From Akkermansiaceae bacterium (GTDB lineage: Bacteria; Verrucomicrobiota; Verrucomicrobiia; Verrucomicrobiales; Akkermansiaceae), in NCBI GenBank assembly GCA_029866215.1, contig JARWZU010000070.1, forward strand, positions 1 to 64,000: a stretch of 64,000 nt of DNA. Reading direction: 5' to 3'. The translations under genes were made by a program, and so were the position numbers. Each line of letters begins with the position of its first letter. Within the stretch, counting starts at the first letter, position 1. This document shows, piece by piece, positions 7,876 to 18,009 of this stretch. Below the pieces are notes generated by a model that had not been told where the DNA came from, did not search any database, and worked only from the letters and a program-made list of their open reading frames with translations.

Positions 7876-8735
7876 GAGTCCTTTCCTTGGGTGGTTTCAC
7901 GGAGGAAAAGCCGCTCCAATGTCGTGCGAGGCTTGCCCGTCCGCACCAGCGAGGCCGTGGTCGAATTTCCCACCAACGCGGTGATCTGCGAAATCAACTC
8001 CGGGCTCGCATCTTTGATGATGATCTCGGTCTGGTCTTCGATGGCGATCAGGTCCTCCAAACGCCCTTCTTTCACCATTTTTCCTCTGAAAATAATCCCA
8101 ACATGGTCGCAGACCTCCTGAACCTGCTCCAACAAGTGCGAGCAAAGAAACACGGTGATGCCCCGCTCCCTGAGCTTGAGAATGAGATCTCGGATCTGCC
8201 GCGATCCCACGGGGTCCACCCCGGCGGTTGGCTCATCGAGGATGACCAAGCGGGGCTCCTGGATCATCGCCTGTGCGAGCCCGATCCGCTGCAACATCCC
8301 TTTGGAGTAACCACCAAGCCGACGATCCCGTGCATTCTCGAGATCGACCAATGCGAGCAATTCCGAGACTCGGTCGTCGAGGTGCTTCCCCTTCAGCCCG
8401 CAGAGTTTTCCATAAAACCGCAGGGTCTCCGCACCGCTCAGGTGTTTGTAGAAATAGGGATTCTCAGGCAAAAATCCCACATCGTTTCTGGAATCCACCT
8501 TCAACGAGTCCTTGCCAAAAATAGCACAACTCCCAGACGTCGGAGCCACGAGGCCCAGCAACGCCTTCATGGTCGTCGATTTCCCAGAGCCATTCGGCCC
8601 GATCAACCCGTAAACCTCGCCGGGCATGATGCGGATCGAAACATCGTCGACCGCACGGAGCATCTGCCTTCGGAAGGAGGTCTTGAAATCCTTAACGAGG
8701 CCTTTGATTTCAACAGCGGGTGTGGGTTCAGCCAT
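7872..8735 (-). CDS. ABC transporter ATP-binding protein (ABC-2 exporter)
   Basis: 287-residue nucleotide-binding subunit. Walker A GPNGSGKS (46-53), signature region YSKGMLQR (143-150), Walker B LVILDEP (163-169) and the H-loop (SH in CSHLLEQV) are all intact. The signature reads YSKGM rather than LSGGQ, as is usual for exporters of the CcmA/NatA type. A C-terminal extension of about 60 residues follows the core. First gene of the minus-strand transcript that continues through the permease (4-bp overlap) and the helical-repeat protein. Confidence 0.9.
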   Translation of the reverse strand: MAEPTPAVEIKGLVKDFKTSFRRQMLRAVDDVSIRIMPGEVYGLIGPNGSGKSTTMKALLGLVAPTSGSCAIFGKDSLKVDSRNDVGFLPENPYFYKHLSGAETLRFYGKLCGLKGKHLDDRVSELLALVDLENARDRRLGGYSKGMLQRIGLAQAMIQEPRLVILDEPTAGVDPVGSRQIRDLILKLRERGITVFLCSHLLEQVQEVCDHVGIIFRGKMVKEGRLEDLIAIEDQTEIIIKDASPELISQITALVGNSTTASLVRTGKPRTTLERLFLRETTQGKDS

Positions 8736-8817
8736 CAGCGAAAAAAGTCTTAATCAAGCATACGGATCTGGCAACGGACAAATTACTAGAATCTGCAATC
8801 TTGCCTCGTCCCGCTCA

Positions 8818-9825
8818 TCAGCTCCGGCATTTTTCCAGCAGTCCCCCGAGGAAACGGGTGATCTGAACGAGAGCGTCCGAGTGGACCGATTTCCCAAGCG
8901 GCGCGAGATCTTCCCGGCATTCGACCAAGAGACTCATGGCCGTATCCACTGCCCTCTCGATGGCGCCCTCATACTCGGCGATCCCCAGTAAAATCGGCAA
9001 ATCCAGCGGCTCTTGATCGAGAATCCGCTTATTGAGTTTCATCCGCTGAGCATCCGAGGCGGTCTCGAGCAAGTTGAGAATGGGCAGGGTCAGCTTGCCC
9101 TTGATGAGGTCGGTGCGGAGGGTTTTGCCCACCACCTCCTCAGAACCCACGAGATCGAGGCAATCATCGTAGATTTGATAGGCGGTCCCCAACTTCATTC
9201 CGTAGCCATACAACCGAGCCTCCGTCTCCGCATCAAGGCCCGAGAGATTTGCCGCAAGCCCAGTGGCGGCAGCGAAAAGCGCCCCAGTCTTCATTTCGAT
9301 GACCCGAAAATACTCGTCCTTGGTGAAGTTGAGGTCGAAGCGCCGCTGGGTCTGGATGATTTCTCCCTGACAAACCTCGCGGGCGGCATTTCCGACCTTC
9401 CGGCAGATGTCGATGCTGTTAAAATCCGTCGCGAGGGTGAGTGCGTGCGAAAACAAAACGTCGCCAAGCAATACCGAAAGCGCATTTCCCCACTTCGCAT
9501 TGGCGGTAGGAACCATCCGGCGGGTGTTGGCTCCATCCATGATGTCGTCGTGCACCAAGGTCGCCATGTGAATGAGCTCAAGGATCACGCCAATCTTGAG
9601 ATGGTCGTCATTCACGCCACCGGCCGCCCCGCCAACGAGAATGGCAAGTGCCGGGCGAATGCGCTTGCCCGAGGTGTTGCAAATGTAAGCTACATAAGGC
9701 TCAACCGCAGGATCAAAACTGCGAACCTGCTCGCGGATGGCAATTTCGATTTTTTCGAGCTCTGGGCGGACCAGATCAAATGGAAAAAGAGCGTTGCTGG
9801 AAGATGGAATGGTAGGAGTGGCCAT
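8818..9825 (-). CDS. polyprenyl diphosphate synthase (octaprenyl/heptaprenyl type)
   Basis: All-trans long-chain prenyl transferase, condensing isopentenyl diphosphate onto farnesyl or geranylgeranyl diphosphate to make the side chain of menaquinone or ubiquinone. The 335-residue protein has GKRIRP (53-58), the first Asp-rich motif DDIMD (93-97) followed by RR, and the second Asp-rich motif DDCLD (220-224). The spacing of the first motif is the short DDxxD form of long-chain synthases. Chain length cannot be read reliably. It is divergent from the DUF1080 gene at 9926 and 83 bp upstream of the ABC ATPase gene on the same strand. Confidence 0.88.
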   Translation of the reverse strand: MATPTIPSSSNALFPFDLVRPELEKIEIAIREQVRSFDPAVEPYVAYICNTSGKRIRPALAILVGGAAGGVNDDHLKIGVILELIHMATLVHDDIMDGANTRRMVPTANAKWGNALSVLLGDVLFSHALTLATDFNSIDICRKVGNAAREVCQGEIIQTQRRFDLNFTKDEYFRVIEMKTGALFAAATGLAANLSGLDAETEARLYGYGMKLGTAYQIYDDCLDLVGSEEVVGKTLRTDLIKGKLTLPILNLLETASDAQRMKLNKRILDQEPLDLPILLGIAEYEGAIERAVDTAMSLLVECREDLAPLGKSVHSDALVQITRFLGGLLEKCRS

Positions 9826-9925
9826 GGTCGTCGGGCTGCACTTAAGTCACACATCTCGACCACTCCCGCAACATGGATGTGATAAGAACTTGAAAGAATG
9901 GTGCAGAAATGGCGTCCTTTACGCA

Positions 9926-10696
9926 ATGAAAGTCCAACAATTGGTGATTTTGGCTGTCTCGGTCGCCTGTGGTGCGGCTCAAGCAGAAATTCGTGGCTAC
10001 GCCGGCGGTCCGAAATTGCCCGGTGTCCCCTACTGCGTTCACGATCCCGCACGTCCACAACCCCGGATCATCACGACCGGAGGAGCCATGGTCGTGAAGG
10101 CACCCTCGGATGCAGTCGTGCTTTTCGATGGCACTTCGCTCGACGCGTGGACACCCGGCTGGATTATCAAAGACGGTGCAATGGTCGCCGCGACCCGTAA
10201 CATCCAATCGAAGGAATCATTCGGCGCGATTCAATTGCACTTCGAATGGCGCTTGCCCGCAGGCCGCAAGGTCGATGGCCAAGGCGGCGGCAACAGCGGC
10301 GTTTTCCTCATGGGGCTTTACGAAGTGCAAGTGCTGCAAGGCAACAACAACAAGACCTACCCCGATGGGCAAGCCGGTGCACTCTACGGCCAACTTCCGC
10401 CCCTCGTGAATGCGACATCACCCCAAGGCGAATGGCAAAGCTTCGACATCGCATTTGAGCCACCCATTTATAGAGAGGGCAAAGTGACTCAACCCGCCAA
10501 AGTAACCGTCATTCACAACGGCGTGGTATTACAGCATGGCGAAGCGTACCTGGGCCCGACCCTGCATCGCAAGCTGGCTTCCTATCCAGCCACCCACCCC
10601 GAGACCGCGCCCCTAGCCCTTCAGTTTCATGGCGACCCCATGGAGTATCGCAACATTTGGGTCCGCCCGCTCGGCAAACGCGACCTACCGAACTGA
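9926..10696 (+). CDS. secreted DUF1080 (3-keto-disaccharide hydrolase family) protein
   Basis: 256-residue protein with a signal peptide (MKVQQLVILAVSVACGAAQA, cleavage after residue 20), so periplasmic or exported. The mature part is a concanavalin-like jelly roll of the DUF1080 family, with the entry signature VVLFDGTSLDAW, then FGAIQLHFEWRLP and GNSGVFLMGLYEVQVL. The family is strongly expanded in Verrucomicrobiota and Planctomycetota and includes 3-keto-glycoside hydrolases; the substrate here is unknown. The frame is open further upstream, but the ATG at 9926 is the one that yields the signal peptide. Confidence 0.87.
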   Translation: MKVQQLVILAVSVACGAAQAEIRGYAGGPKLPGVPYCVHDPARPQPRIITTGGAMVVKAPSDAVVLFDGTSLDAWTPGWIIKDGAMVAATRNIQSKESFGAIQLHFEWRLPAGRKVDGQGGGNSGVFLMGLYEVQVLQGNNNKTYPDGQAGALYGQLPPLVNATSPQGEWQSFDIAFEPPIYREGKVTQPAKVTVIHNGVVLQHGEAYLGPTLHRKLASYPATHPETAPLALQFHGDPMEYRNIWVRPLGKRDLPN

Positions 10697-10769
10697 GCCA
10701 ACGACAACGAAACTTCCTCGCCGTTCGAATTCTCACGTGAAACTGAATACGCCTTAACCAAAAATTCCT

Positions 10770-12977
10770 ATGAAAATCCATCCCCCTCTGTTTTTCATCG
10801 CCACTTTGGCGATCACCCTTGTTGCCTGTAAGCAAAAAGAAGCCCCGAAAAATACCGACCTGCCGAAGCCAGCTCAGGCGTCGTCCTCCGAAAAACCAGC
10901 AGCCGCAAAGCCCAGCACCCCACAACGAAACGCTGCGGAACGCGCCAATCAACTGGGATTCGTCAAGTACCTCGCTCAGGACACCGAAGTCGTCGTCTCG
11001 TATCACAACGGCAAAAAAATCGCCGATCGGATTCAGTCGAGCAACCTCTGGAAACTCGTCCAGAGCGAGATGGGAGTCTCAGACCAAAGCGATCCCAATG
11101 CGGCGGATGAACCCACCGGACCGGCTGCGCTTTTTGCCACGGAGTTCACCATGGCTCTCGGAAAACCCACCGGCGAACAAACCGCCAATCTCCTGACTTT
11201 CAGCTCGCGCCTGAACTACTTGCAAATGCGGGCACTTCCAAAGGCATTTGCGGCTGCGATGAAATCCAACGACCTCAAAGCATTCAGCAAGTCGCTTCAA
11301 GACTCCAGATTTAGCGCTGAGCTGACGAAAGACCTCCTCAACGACCCAGAATCCGGCATCACCCTCCTGCAAAAGATGCAAATGCCGCCGCTCTATCTGG
11401 CGTTCAAAACCACCGAAGCGAATCGGTCTGCCGCCGCTCAAGAGCTCGCCGCAACCATCGCCAACGTCGGCATGCTCGGTCCAATGGTCAAACCCATCGC
11501 CACCGAAAGCGCAGGCTACAAATTCGAGGGAATGAAAATCCTCGGCTCCGAGGTCTCCAAGGTGATTGCCGCAGAACGAAGAAGCATGGACCAAGAACTC
11601 GGCGCATCCATGGTCGATCAAATCCTCGTGGCCATGAATGAAAAAAATATCGTCGCACTCAGCGGCACCGTTGGCGATTACGTGGTCTTATTCATTGGCG
11701 GCGATGAGGCCGATCTCAAGCTGGCCGCAGACGTCGATCATTCCCTAACCGCATCGACTGCCCTTGCATTCAGCGACGCATACGCATCCAAGGAACTTGC
11801 CGCCATGATCTACGTGCAGAAGGAGATGCTGGCCTCGAGCATGGCCTCCCTCGGCGGCATGGAGACGATCACCAGCGGCTTGCGCGACGGCATCGCCGCA
11901 ACCAGCGGCCTCGGCGACACCCGCGACCTCGAGGCGATGCTTAAAATTGTCTCCGAGCGCGAAGCCGTCCTCCGTAAACTTGGAGGATATGACGCAAGCG
12001 GCATGATCGCTTTCTTCGAAGATGGTCTCAAGATCGAGTCCTTCGGCGGAGTCGACACTGGCAGTGTCGATTGGAATTCACCCAACCAACTCGCCTCGCT
12101 CGGCGATTCAGAGCAGGTGGTGCTGTTCGCAAACATGACCACCGACGCGATCTACGATGAGAAAGCTCGTGCCTACGCGGAGTCTCTGTTAGAAACTGGA
12201 TACGCCATGACCATGAAATTCGTGGAGTCTCCCTCCGAGAGCGACGAACTCCTCCAATTCAAGGGGCTCGCCAAATGGTTCGACCTCAAACTTCGCTCCG
12301 ATATGACCGAATTATGGGACACCTTCAGTCACGATTGCGGGCCGAGCCTCGGGCAGGAGACCGCATTCATTGTCGACCTCAATGGCTCCGCCCCAACCGT
12401 CCCAGGCCTCCCTCAAGCGGTGGTGGATCATGCCAAAGCCCCTCGCATTTCGGTGATCAAACCCGTGAAAGATCGCGCCAAACTCGCATCCTCATGGGAC
12501 AAGATGAATGCCACCCTCACGAGCACTCTTGGAAAAATCAGTGATCTAACCGGGTCCAAGATCCCCATGCAGAAACCCATCAGCTCGGAGAAAAATGACA
12601 TCACCACCTGGTTCTTCCCCATGCCATTTCTCAATGACGACTTCATCCCTTCCATCAGCCTGAACAACCAGTGGCTTGTCGCATCATCATCCAAGAACCA
12701 AGCACTTGACCTCATGGCAAAGGCATCGTCTGGCGGAGCCGCACGGGACGGGTTTTTCTTCCGGCTGAATTTTAAGGCCCTCGAAAACTACGCGCGGGAC
12801 ACCTTCAAGGTGGTCGATGAAAATGCCGAGGCGCTCACGGGAGCCCCACTTTCCGAAGCACAAAAGAAGTTGATCAAAGCCTCGATCGTGACGCTCGGAA
12901 ACCTCGACTCGCTGACGGTTCACTCTCGCCGCGAAGACGGCACGCTACGCTCAAGCGTCCACTTCAAGGCACGCTGA
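10770..12977 (+). CDS. large hypothetical lipoprotein
   Basis: 735-residue protein with a lipoprotein signal peptide: hydrophobic core, then the lipobox TLVAC with the lipidated Cys at position 20. A Lys/Pro/Ala/Ser-rich linker (about 21-55) tethers the globular part. The body is predicted alpha/beta, Ala- and Lys-rich, without Cys or recognisable catalytic motifs; residues 60-110 resemble the start of the DUF3352-type surface proteins in general character only. Downstream flank is a 69-bp gap before the convergent hprK. Probably an envelope protein of unknown function. Confidence 0.7.
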   Translation: MKIHPPLFFIATLAITLVACKQKEAPKNTDLPKPAQASSSEKPAAAKPSTPQRNAAERANQLGFVKYLAQDTEVVVSYHNGKKIADRIQSSNLWKLVQSEMGVSDQSDPNAADEPTGPAALFATEFTMALGKPTGEQTANLLTFSSRLNYLQMRALPKAFAAAMKSNDLKAFSKSLQDSRFSAELTKDLLNDPESGITLLQKMQMPPLYLAFKTTEANRSAAAQELAATIANVGMLGPMVKPIATESAGYKFEGMKILGSEVSKVIAAERRSMDQELGASMVDQILVAMNEKNIVALSGTVGDYVVLFIGGDEADLKLAADVDHSLTASTALAFSDAYASKELAAMIYVQKEMLASSMASLGGMETITSGLRDGIAATSGLGDTRDLEAMLKIVSEREAVLRKLGGYDASGMIAFFEDGLKIESFGGVDTGSVDWNSPNQLASLGDSEQVVLFANMTTDAIYDEKARAYAESLLETGYAMTMKFVESPSESDELLQFKGLAKWFDLKLRSDMTELWDTFSHDCGPSLGQETAFIVDLNGSAPTVPGLPQAVVDHAKAPRISVIKPVKDRAKLASSWDKMNATLTSTLGKISDLTGSKIPMQKPISSEKNDITTWFFPMPFLNDDFIPSISLNNQWLVASSSKNQALDLMAKASSGGAARDGFFFRLNFKALENYARDTFKVVDENAEALTGAPLSEAQKKLIKASIVTLGNLDSLTVHSRREDGTLRSSVHFKAR

Positions 12978-13046
12978 CCTGCGGGAAACGGATGCCCCCC
13001 TGCGCTTAGGAAGAAACCAAGCCACCACCCACTCGACCCACGCCGA

Positions 13047-14000
13047 TCACTTCAGCGGGGACATGTGGTTGAGCAATTTCTGATTGAACTCATCCGCCAT
13101 GTTGTAACCGAGGCGGCGCAGCTGCTGGTCAAGCGCGGCGATGGTCACCATGCGCGCGGTGTCGCGGCCAGGGCCGACGGGAACTTCGACATGAATCACC
13201 TGCTGACCGAGGATTTCATAAGTCTTTTGCTGCAACCCTATGCGATCCACCTCATTGAGGTCGGCCTGTGGCTTGAGGGTCACGACGAGATCCAACCGCT
13301 TCTCGGGCCGGATCGAGGCTAGACCGTAAAGGTTCGCCACGTTGATGATGCCGATTCCTCGGATTTCCATGTACCCCCGCGAGAGATCAGGGGACGTTGC
13401 GACCAGCTCGCCTCCCACATATTTGATCCTCACCATGTCATCCGCCACCAGCGACGCACCGCGCTCAAGCAAACCAATGGCGGTCTCCGATTTGCCCGAA
13501 CCGCTTTTGCCAATAATCAGAACTCCCACACCCCGCATGTCGACCATGCATCCATGCAGCGTCACGCTTGATGCGAATTCATGCTCCAGCCGAATGGTCG
13601 CGGCATTGAGGAAATTCATGGTGACCTGCGAGGTCCCCAAAACAGGAATCCCGTGCCGCCTTGCGACTTCGGTCAGAGCTTCGTCGAGCGTCAACCCACG
13701 CGCCACGGCGATGCACGGGATCTCGCGGTCGCACATCCGGCTGAAGCGGTCGACCCGCATCGTTTCGGGAAGTTTTTTTAAATACGAAATTTCGGAGTTC
13801 CCTAGCACTTGGACGCGCTTTTTGGCAAAGTAGGAAAAAAATCCTGCAAGCGCCAGACCGGGACGATTCATGGCCGGTTCACTGATCGGCCGATCCAAGC
13901 CGACTCGGTCGCCCTGCAATGTCAGTCCAAGCGCATCTCCGTGAGCATCCAAAAATTTCTCGACGGAAATCGAGGCGACGGTTTTCACACGCGGTGGCAT
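13047..14000 (-). CDS. hprK: HPr kinase/phosphorylase HprK
   Basis: Bifunctional Ser kinase/phosphorylase that phosphorylates HPr-like carriers with ATP or pyrophosphate. The 317-residue protein shows the Walker A GKSGSGKS (164-171), LHGCMV with His149, the acidic ADD (186-188) and the family signature EIRGIGIINV (212-221). The N-terminal domain (1-140) is of the usual length. No ptsH or other PTS gene is visible in this window; many bacteria with HprK lack a complete sugar PTS and use it in regulation. Divergent from the fmdB-type gene at 14133. Confidence 0.93.
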   Translation of the reverse strand: MPPRVKTVASISVEKFLDAHGDALGLTLQGDRVGLDRPISEPAMNRPGLALAGFFSYFAKKRVQVLGNSEISYLKKLPETMRVDRFSRMCDREIPCIAVARGLTLDEALTEVARRHGIPVLGTSQVTMNFLNAATIRLEHEFASSVTLHGCMVDMRGVGVLIIGKSGSGKSETAIGLLERGASLVADDMVRIKYVGGELVATSPDLSRGYMEIRGIGIINVANLYGLASIRPEKRLDLVVTLKPQADLNEVDRIGLQQKTYEILGQQVIHVEVPVGPGRDTARMVTIAALDQQLRRLGYNMADEFNQKLLNHMSPLK

Positions 14001-14132
14001 GAAGCTGACTCAACCAGATCCAGCGCGTGAGGGCACGCGAAATCCTCCACGAACGATCACATCGCCCAGAGAACCCCAAGCACACGAAGGTTGCACGGCG
14101 GTAGGAACGTGCTACAAGCCTGTCCAAGAATT

Positions 14133-14414
14133 ATGCCAAACTACGATTACGAATGCCAAAAATGCGGGAAACGATTCGAAGTTTTTCAGAGCATGAACGA
14201 TGCAAAGCTCAAAGACTGCCCTGAATCAGGATGCGAAGGCGAAGTCAAACGCCTCCTCGGAACCGGCGGCGGGATCATCTTCAAAGGCGCAGGGTTTTAT
14301 CAAACCGACTACCGCTCAAGCTCGTACCAAGCCGGTGCCAAGGCAGACGTTGCATCCACCCCGACTCCCGCCGCACCACCCGCAACGCCCGCACCAACAA
14401 AGTCCGCCGATTGA
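14133..14414 (+). CDS. FmdB-family zinc-ribbon protein
   Basis: 93-residue cytoplasmic protein with the N-terminal FmdB/CxxC zinc ribbon: MPNYDYECQKCGKRFEVFQS, then CPESGCEG supplying the second pair of Cys ligands. A GIIFKGAGFYQTDY segment follows, standard for the family, and then an Ala/Pro/Thr-rich flexible tail of about 30 residues. The start is the ATG at 14133, which gives the canonical N-terminus. First of three co-directional genes (14133-16614). Members are thought to be regulatory; a specific role is not known. Confidence 0.88.
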   Translation: MPNYDYECQKCGKRFEVFQSMNDAKLKDCPESGCEGEVKRLLGTGGGIIFKGAGFYQTDYRSSSYQAGAKADVASTPTPAAPPATPAPTKSAD

Positions 14415-14467
14415 GCCTCCGATGCAGGCTTTGCAAGTGCGCTAGGACGTGATAGGTAAATCACCCC

Positions 14468-15166
14468 ATGGCAAAATCCACACCGCAGCGACTCAGTGCA
14501 GGATGCGCATCTCGCCTGCTTTTTTTCATGTTGCTCACCGCATGCATCGGCCTCGGGTGGGCGATCACTTCGGCCCTGCAGCCTCAAGACCTATCCGACA
14601 TCGGCGGCCATGGCCCATCGAACAAAGTCACACAAGCACCGCGCGACCTGAAGGCGACCTTGCGAAGCTCCATCGACCGCAAGTATCCGCTCACTCTCTC
14701 AGAAACCGAGATCAATCGATGGCTCGCCCATACTCTGGCGACGCGCCAAGGCGGATTCTTGGGAGAAAAAATCACTCTCGATGCCGTCTGTGTGCGCCTT
14801 GAAGACGGAGTGGCAGAAGTGATCATGGAACGCCATTTCCTCAGCAAGCCCTTCACGGTCTCGATGTTCCTACAAATCGAACGCATGGAGGGTCTGCAAG
14901 GAGTCACGACCGAAATCCAACTGCATGGCGGCCCTTATCATCCAGACTTCCCCAAGCCGCCGAAAGGTGGACGTTTCGGAAACCTCGTCGTGCCTCAAGG
15001 ATTTCTCATCTTGGTGATGCCCGCCTACGAAAAGTTGGCTGCTCTTTTCTCGGAGGAAATCGATCTAGCATTCCGCGAGATGTCCCGCATCAAAATTGAA
15101 AAAAACCAACTGGTGCTCGACCCTCGCGATCCTGCCGACAGTGGGATGATCCCGCAGACGTTCTAA
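14468..15166 (+). CDS. hypothetical membrane-anchored protein
   Basis: 232-residue protein with one hydrophobic segment near the N-terminus (about 18-34), so inner-membrane anchored with the body outside. The body has the pattern YPLTLSETEINRWLAHTL and hydrophobic beta segments, vaguely like lipid-binding or LptD/DUF-type periplasmic domains, but no family is recognised. It is 53 bp downstream of the FmdB-like gene and ends 5 bp before the next gene, so the pair 14468-16614 is very probably co-transcribed and may act together. Confidence 0.65.
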   Translation: MAKSTPQRLSAGCASRLLFFMLLTACIGLGWAITSALQPQDLSDIGGHGPSNKVTQAPRDLKATLRSSIDRKYPLTLSETEINRWLAHTLATRQGGFLGEKITLDAVCVRLEDGVAEVIMERHFLSKPFTVSMFLQIERMEGLQGVTTEIQLHGGPYHPDFPKPPKGGRFGNLVVPQGFLILVMPAYEKLAALFSEEIDLAFREMSRIKIEKNQLVLDPRDPADSGMIPQTF

Positions 15167-15171
15167 CATCG

Positions 15172-16614
15172 ATGACGGCTAGGACTCTGGTTTTGGGATG
15201 GATTCTCACGTCAGCCCTTCTCGGGCAGGAAACGTCTCCGCCCGTTCCCGTTCCCGAGCCGCCCGCTCCTGCTGGACGGATCGATCAAGAGCGCGTCATC
15301 AGCCACACCCAGCAATTCCAAGTCTACGGCGGCGAACCCAAACAGCGCGGTATCATTGCCACCCTGGCAGAAGAGGCCAAAGATGAACTGCTGCGCCTCA
15401 CCGAAGAACAAGACACTTGGAAGGTCCCCATTTCCATTCGGCTTCACGGCAAGCTCGGCGACCCGATCCCGAAACGATCGATGGCGATGGAAATCCTCGT
15501 CAGCGAAGTCGGCTACCAAATCCGCCTGGAGTTACACCTCGCCGAGGGCATCGCACCCGAAAAAATCAAGTACGAGCTCACCTCAGCACTCACCCTCGAG
15601 CGCACACTTCGCACCATGCCGCCCCATGAATCCGACACCCCCTTACTAGTACCACCTTGGTTGATCGACGGTCTCCTTGAAGCGAGCGACTGGCGACTCA
15701 ACCAGAGCGACCGCAAGCTCTATGGCGCACTCTTCAAAAGCGGGAATCTTTTCAAGCTCGACGAACTTTTCGCCCTCAACGAACAGGAGTTCTGGGAAAT
15801 GGACGGTGCCAGCCGCGCCGCCTTCCACGTGTCTGCTGGTGCTCTTGTCATGGCTTTGCTCGAGCAACCCCAAGGCAAACAAGGGTTCAAAAAATTCCTA
15901 ACCGATGTTGGATCTTACGGTGGAGAAATGCCTTCCCTGCTTCGCAAACATTTTCCAGAACTCAACCTTTCCGAAACCAGCCTCTCCAAATGGTGGGCTC
16001 TAAAACTCGCAAGCATCGGCGGCAAAAACCTCGCGACGGAAGTTTTAACCATTTCTAACACCGAATCAGCACTCACTGAGGCACTGCGCCTCAACTTCCA
16101 CACCGCTGAGGGCATCATCGAACAAAAAGAATTCACTGCATGGCCAGAACTCGCCGCCCTAACAGTCGCCGAGCGCACCAAATCCGTGCAAGCGGCCCAA
16201 GATGCCATCGCCCGCCTCAGCTACCGCTGCTTCCCGTCCTACCGCCCGATCCTCGCCGAATACCAACTCATCCTCCGAGCCATCGCCGCCAACAAAACCA
16301 AGGATCTCCCCGCCCAAATCGCCGCCCTCAGCGAACGCCGCAGCGTCATGCTCGCCAAAGCCAGCCGCGCTCGCGATTACCTCGATTGGTTTGAAATCAC
16401 CCGCGCCCGCAAAACCAGCGGCGCATTCAACGACTACATCCGGCTGAAGGAGCGCCTCAAGGACCCCCCCCACCGCCGCAATGACGATATTTCGAAGTAC
16501 CTCGACCGCATGGATGCCATCTTCAACCGTGGCCAAGATCGAACAAAACCTCCCAGCAATGTCCCTCAGGTTGAGTCGAACGAGCCGACCGATTTAGCTC
16601 CCTTGTCGAGGTGA
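15172..16614 (+). CDS. secreted hypothetical protein with degenerate peptidase-MA-like region
   Basis: 480-residue protein with an N-terminal signal peptide (cleavage likely after about residue 18) and a Pro-rich linker. Residues about 120-180 show YELTSALTLERTL followed about 30 residues later by PPWLIDGLLEAS, the arrangement of gluzincin peptidases (HExxH helix then WLxEG), but the metal-binding His residues are absent, so this would be an inactive relative. The C-terminal half is helical and Ala-rich. It begins 5 bp after the upstream membrane-protein gene. The peptidase relationship is inference from this short pattern and weak. Confidence 0.6.
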   Translation: MTARTLVLGWILTSALLGQETSPPVPVPEPPAPAGRIDQERVISHTQQFQVYGGEPKQRGIIATLAEEAKDELLRLTEEQDTWKVPISIRLHGKLGDPIPKRSMAMEILVSEVGYQIRLELHLAEGIAPEKIKYELTSALTLERTLRTMPPHESDTPLLVPPWLIDGLLEASDWRLNQSDRKLYGALFKSGNLFKLDELFALNEQEFWEMDGASRAAFHVSAGALVMALLEQPQGKQGFKKFLTDVGSYGGEMPSLLRKHFPELNLSETSLSKWWALKLASIGGKNLATEVLTISNTESALTEALRLNFHTAEGIIEQKEFTAWPELAALTVAERTKSVQAAQDAIARLSYRCFPSYRPILAEYQLILRAIAANKTKDLPAQIAALSERRSVMLAKASRARDYLDWFEITRARKTSGAFNDYIRLKERLKDPPHRRNDDISKYLDRMDAIFNRGQDRTKPPSNVPQVESNEPTDLAPLSR

Positions 16615-16618
16615 AATC

Positions 16619-17851
16619 CTAGCCGACCAGCGCGCGCAACCTACGGCAGACTTCCTCGACGTTGGCGCGGGAATTGAATGCGGAAATCCGGAAATACCCC
16701 TCACCTGCCGAGCCAAAGCCAGAGCCCGGCGTGATCACGACCTGGGCCTCACCGAGCATTTTGTCAAACATGTCCCATGAGCTCAATCCCACAGGACAAC
16801 CGACCCATACGTAGGGAGCATTCACGCCTCCGAAAACCGCTAAACCTGCTGCCGCTGCGGCCTCACGCAGCAATTTCGCATTCCCCATGTAGTGGGTGAT
16901 CAAGGCATGGACTTGAGCTTTTCCCTCTTCCGAGAAAACCGCAGCCGCTGCCTTTTGGACGGGGTAACTCGCACCATTGAACTTGGTGCTGTGACGGCGG
17001 GACCAAAGTTGATGCAGCGGAATGCGCTCACCGGTGTCTGATTTACCACTGACCGTTTTTGGAATCACGACATAGGCACAACGCACCCCCGTGAAACCTC
17101 CATTTTTCGAGAACGAGCGGAACTCAATCGCCACATCCCTCGCACCTTCGATCTCAAAGATCGACCGCGGAATCGCAGGGTCTTGGATGAATGCCTCATA
17201 GGCAGCATCAAACATGAGGATCGCATCGTTGGCCTTGGCATACTCTACCCAAGCTTCTAACTGCTCACGTGTCGCCACTGCCCCAGTCGGATTGTTAGGG
17301 AAACAAAGGTAAATCAAGTCGGCCTTCTCGGTGGGCACGTCGGCGACAAATCCATTCGCAGCATCGCAGCGAAGATAGAGCAATCCACCATACGCTCCGT
17401 TTTCATCTGCATCGCCCGTATTGCCAGCCATGACATTGGTATCGACATAAACCGGATACACCGGATCAGTGATAGCGATGACGTTTCCTTTACCAAAAAT
17501 ATCGAGGATGTTCCCCGTGTCGCACTTGGATCCATCTGAAATGAAAACCTCATCGGCGGAAATGCCGAGATTCGCGAACTGATGGTCGACGATCGCTTGG
17601 CGAAGAAACTCGTACCCTTGCTCAGGCCCATAGCCCTTGAACGTCTCGCGGCTTGCCATTTCATCCACCCCTTCGTGCATGGCCTTGACCACGGCCGACG
17701 GCAACGGCTCGGTCACATCACCGATGCCACAACGGATGATGCGGGCCGCCTTGTCCGGATTCTGCTCGGTGTAAACGCGAACCCGTCGGGCGATTTCAGG
17801 AAAAAGGTAACCCGCCTTGAGCTTGAGGAAATTGGAATTGATCGTTGCCAT
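16619..17851 (-). CDS. dapL: LL-diaminopimelate aminotransferase DapL
   Basis: PLP enzyme that converts tetrahydrodipicolinate directly to LL-diaminopimelate for lysine and peptidoglycan synthesis, bypassing the acylated intermediates. The 410-residue protein is full length. Diagnostic features are the N-terminal [41 protein letters not shown] (106-115), FPNNPTGAV (184-192) and the Schiff-base lysine K249 in [13 protein letters not shown]. The ATG at 17851 gives the standard N-terminus. DapL is the usual route in Verrucomicrobiota and Chlamydiota. Convergent with the preceding gene, 4 bp apart. Confidence 0.95.
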   Translation of the reverse strand: MATINSNFLKLKAGYLFPEIARRVRVYTEQNPDKAARIIRCGIGDVTEPLPSAVVKAMHEGVDEMASRETFKGYGPEQGYEFLRQAIVDHQFANLGISADEVFISDGSKCDTGNILDIFGKGNVIAITDPVYPVYVDTNVMAGNTGDADENGAYGGLLYLRCDAANGFVADVPTEKADLIYLCFPNNPTGAVATREQLEAWVEYAKANDAILMFDAAYEAFIQDPAIPRSIFEIEGARDVAIEFRSFSKNGGFTGVRCAYVVIPKTVSGKSDTGERIPLHQLWSRRHSTKFNGASYPVQKAAAAVFSEEGKAQVHALITHYMGNAKLLREAAAAAGLAVFGGVNAPYVWVGCPVGLSSWDMFDKMLGEAQVVITPGSGFGSAGEGYFRISAFNSRANVEEVCRRLRALVG

Positions 17852-17944
17852 GCGCGCGGACGTTTAACGGTCAAACCGCCATCGTGCAAGGGCAGAGGCG
17901 CAATCCTCGAATTCCGCACGCCAGAAATCTTGTGGCAGCAAACG

Positions 17945-17977
17945 AAAAGTGGCTGGCAGATCTCACCCGCCAGCCAC
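17945..17977 (-). terminator. intrinsic terminator of the YlbF-like gene
   Basis: On the minus strand a perfect 9-bp stem (GTGGCTGGC / GCCAGCCAC) closes an 11-nt loop and is followed by TTTT, 33 bp after the stop codon of the YlbF-like gene. Confidence 0.8.
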
Positions 17978-18009
17978 CAAAAAATCGGTTGGAATTCAAG
18001 CCTTAGGCA

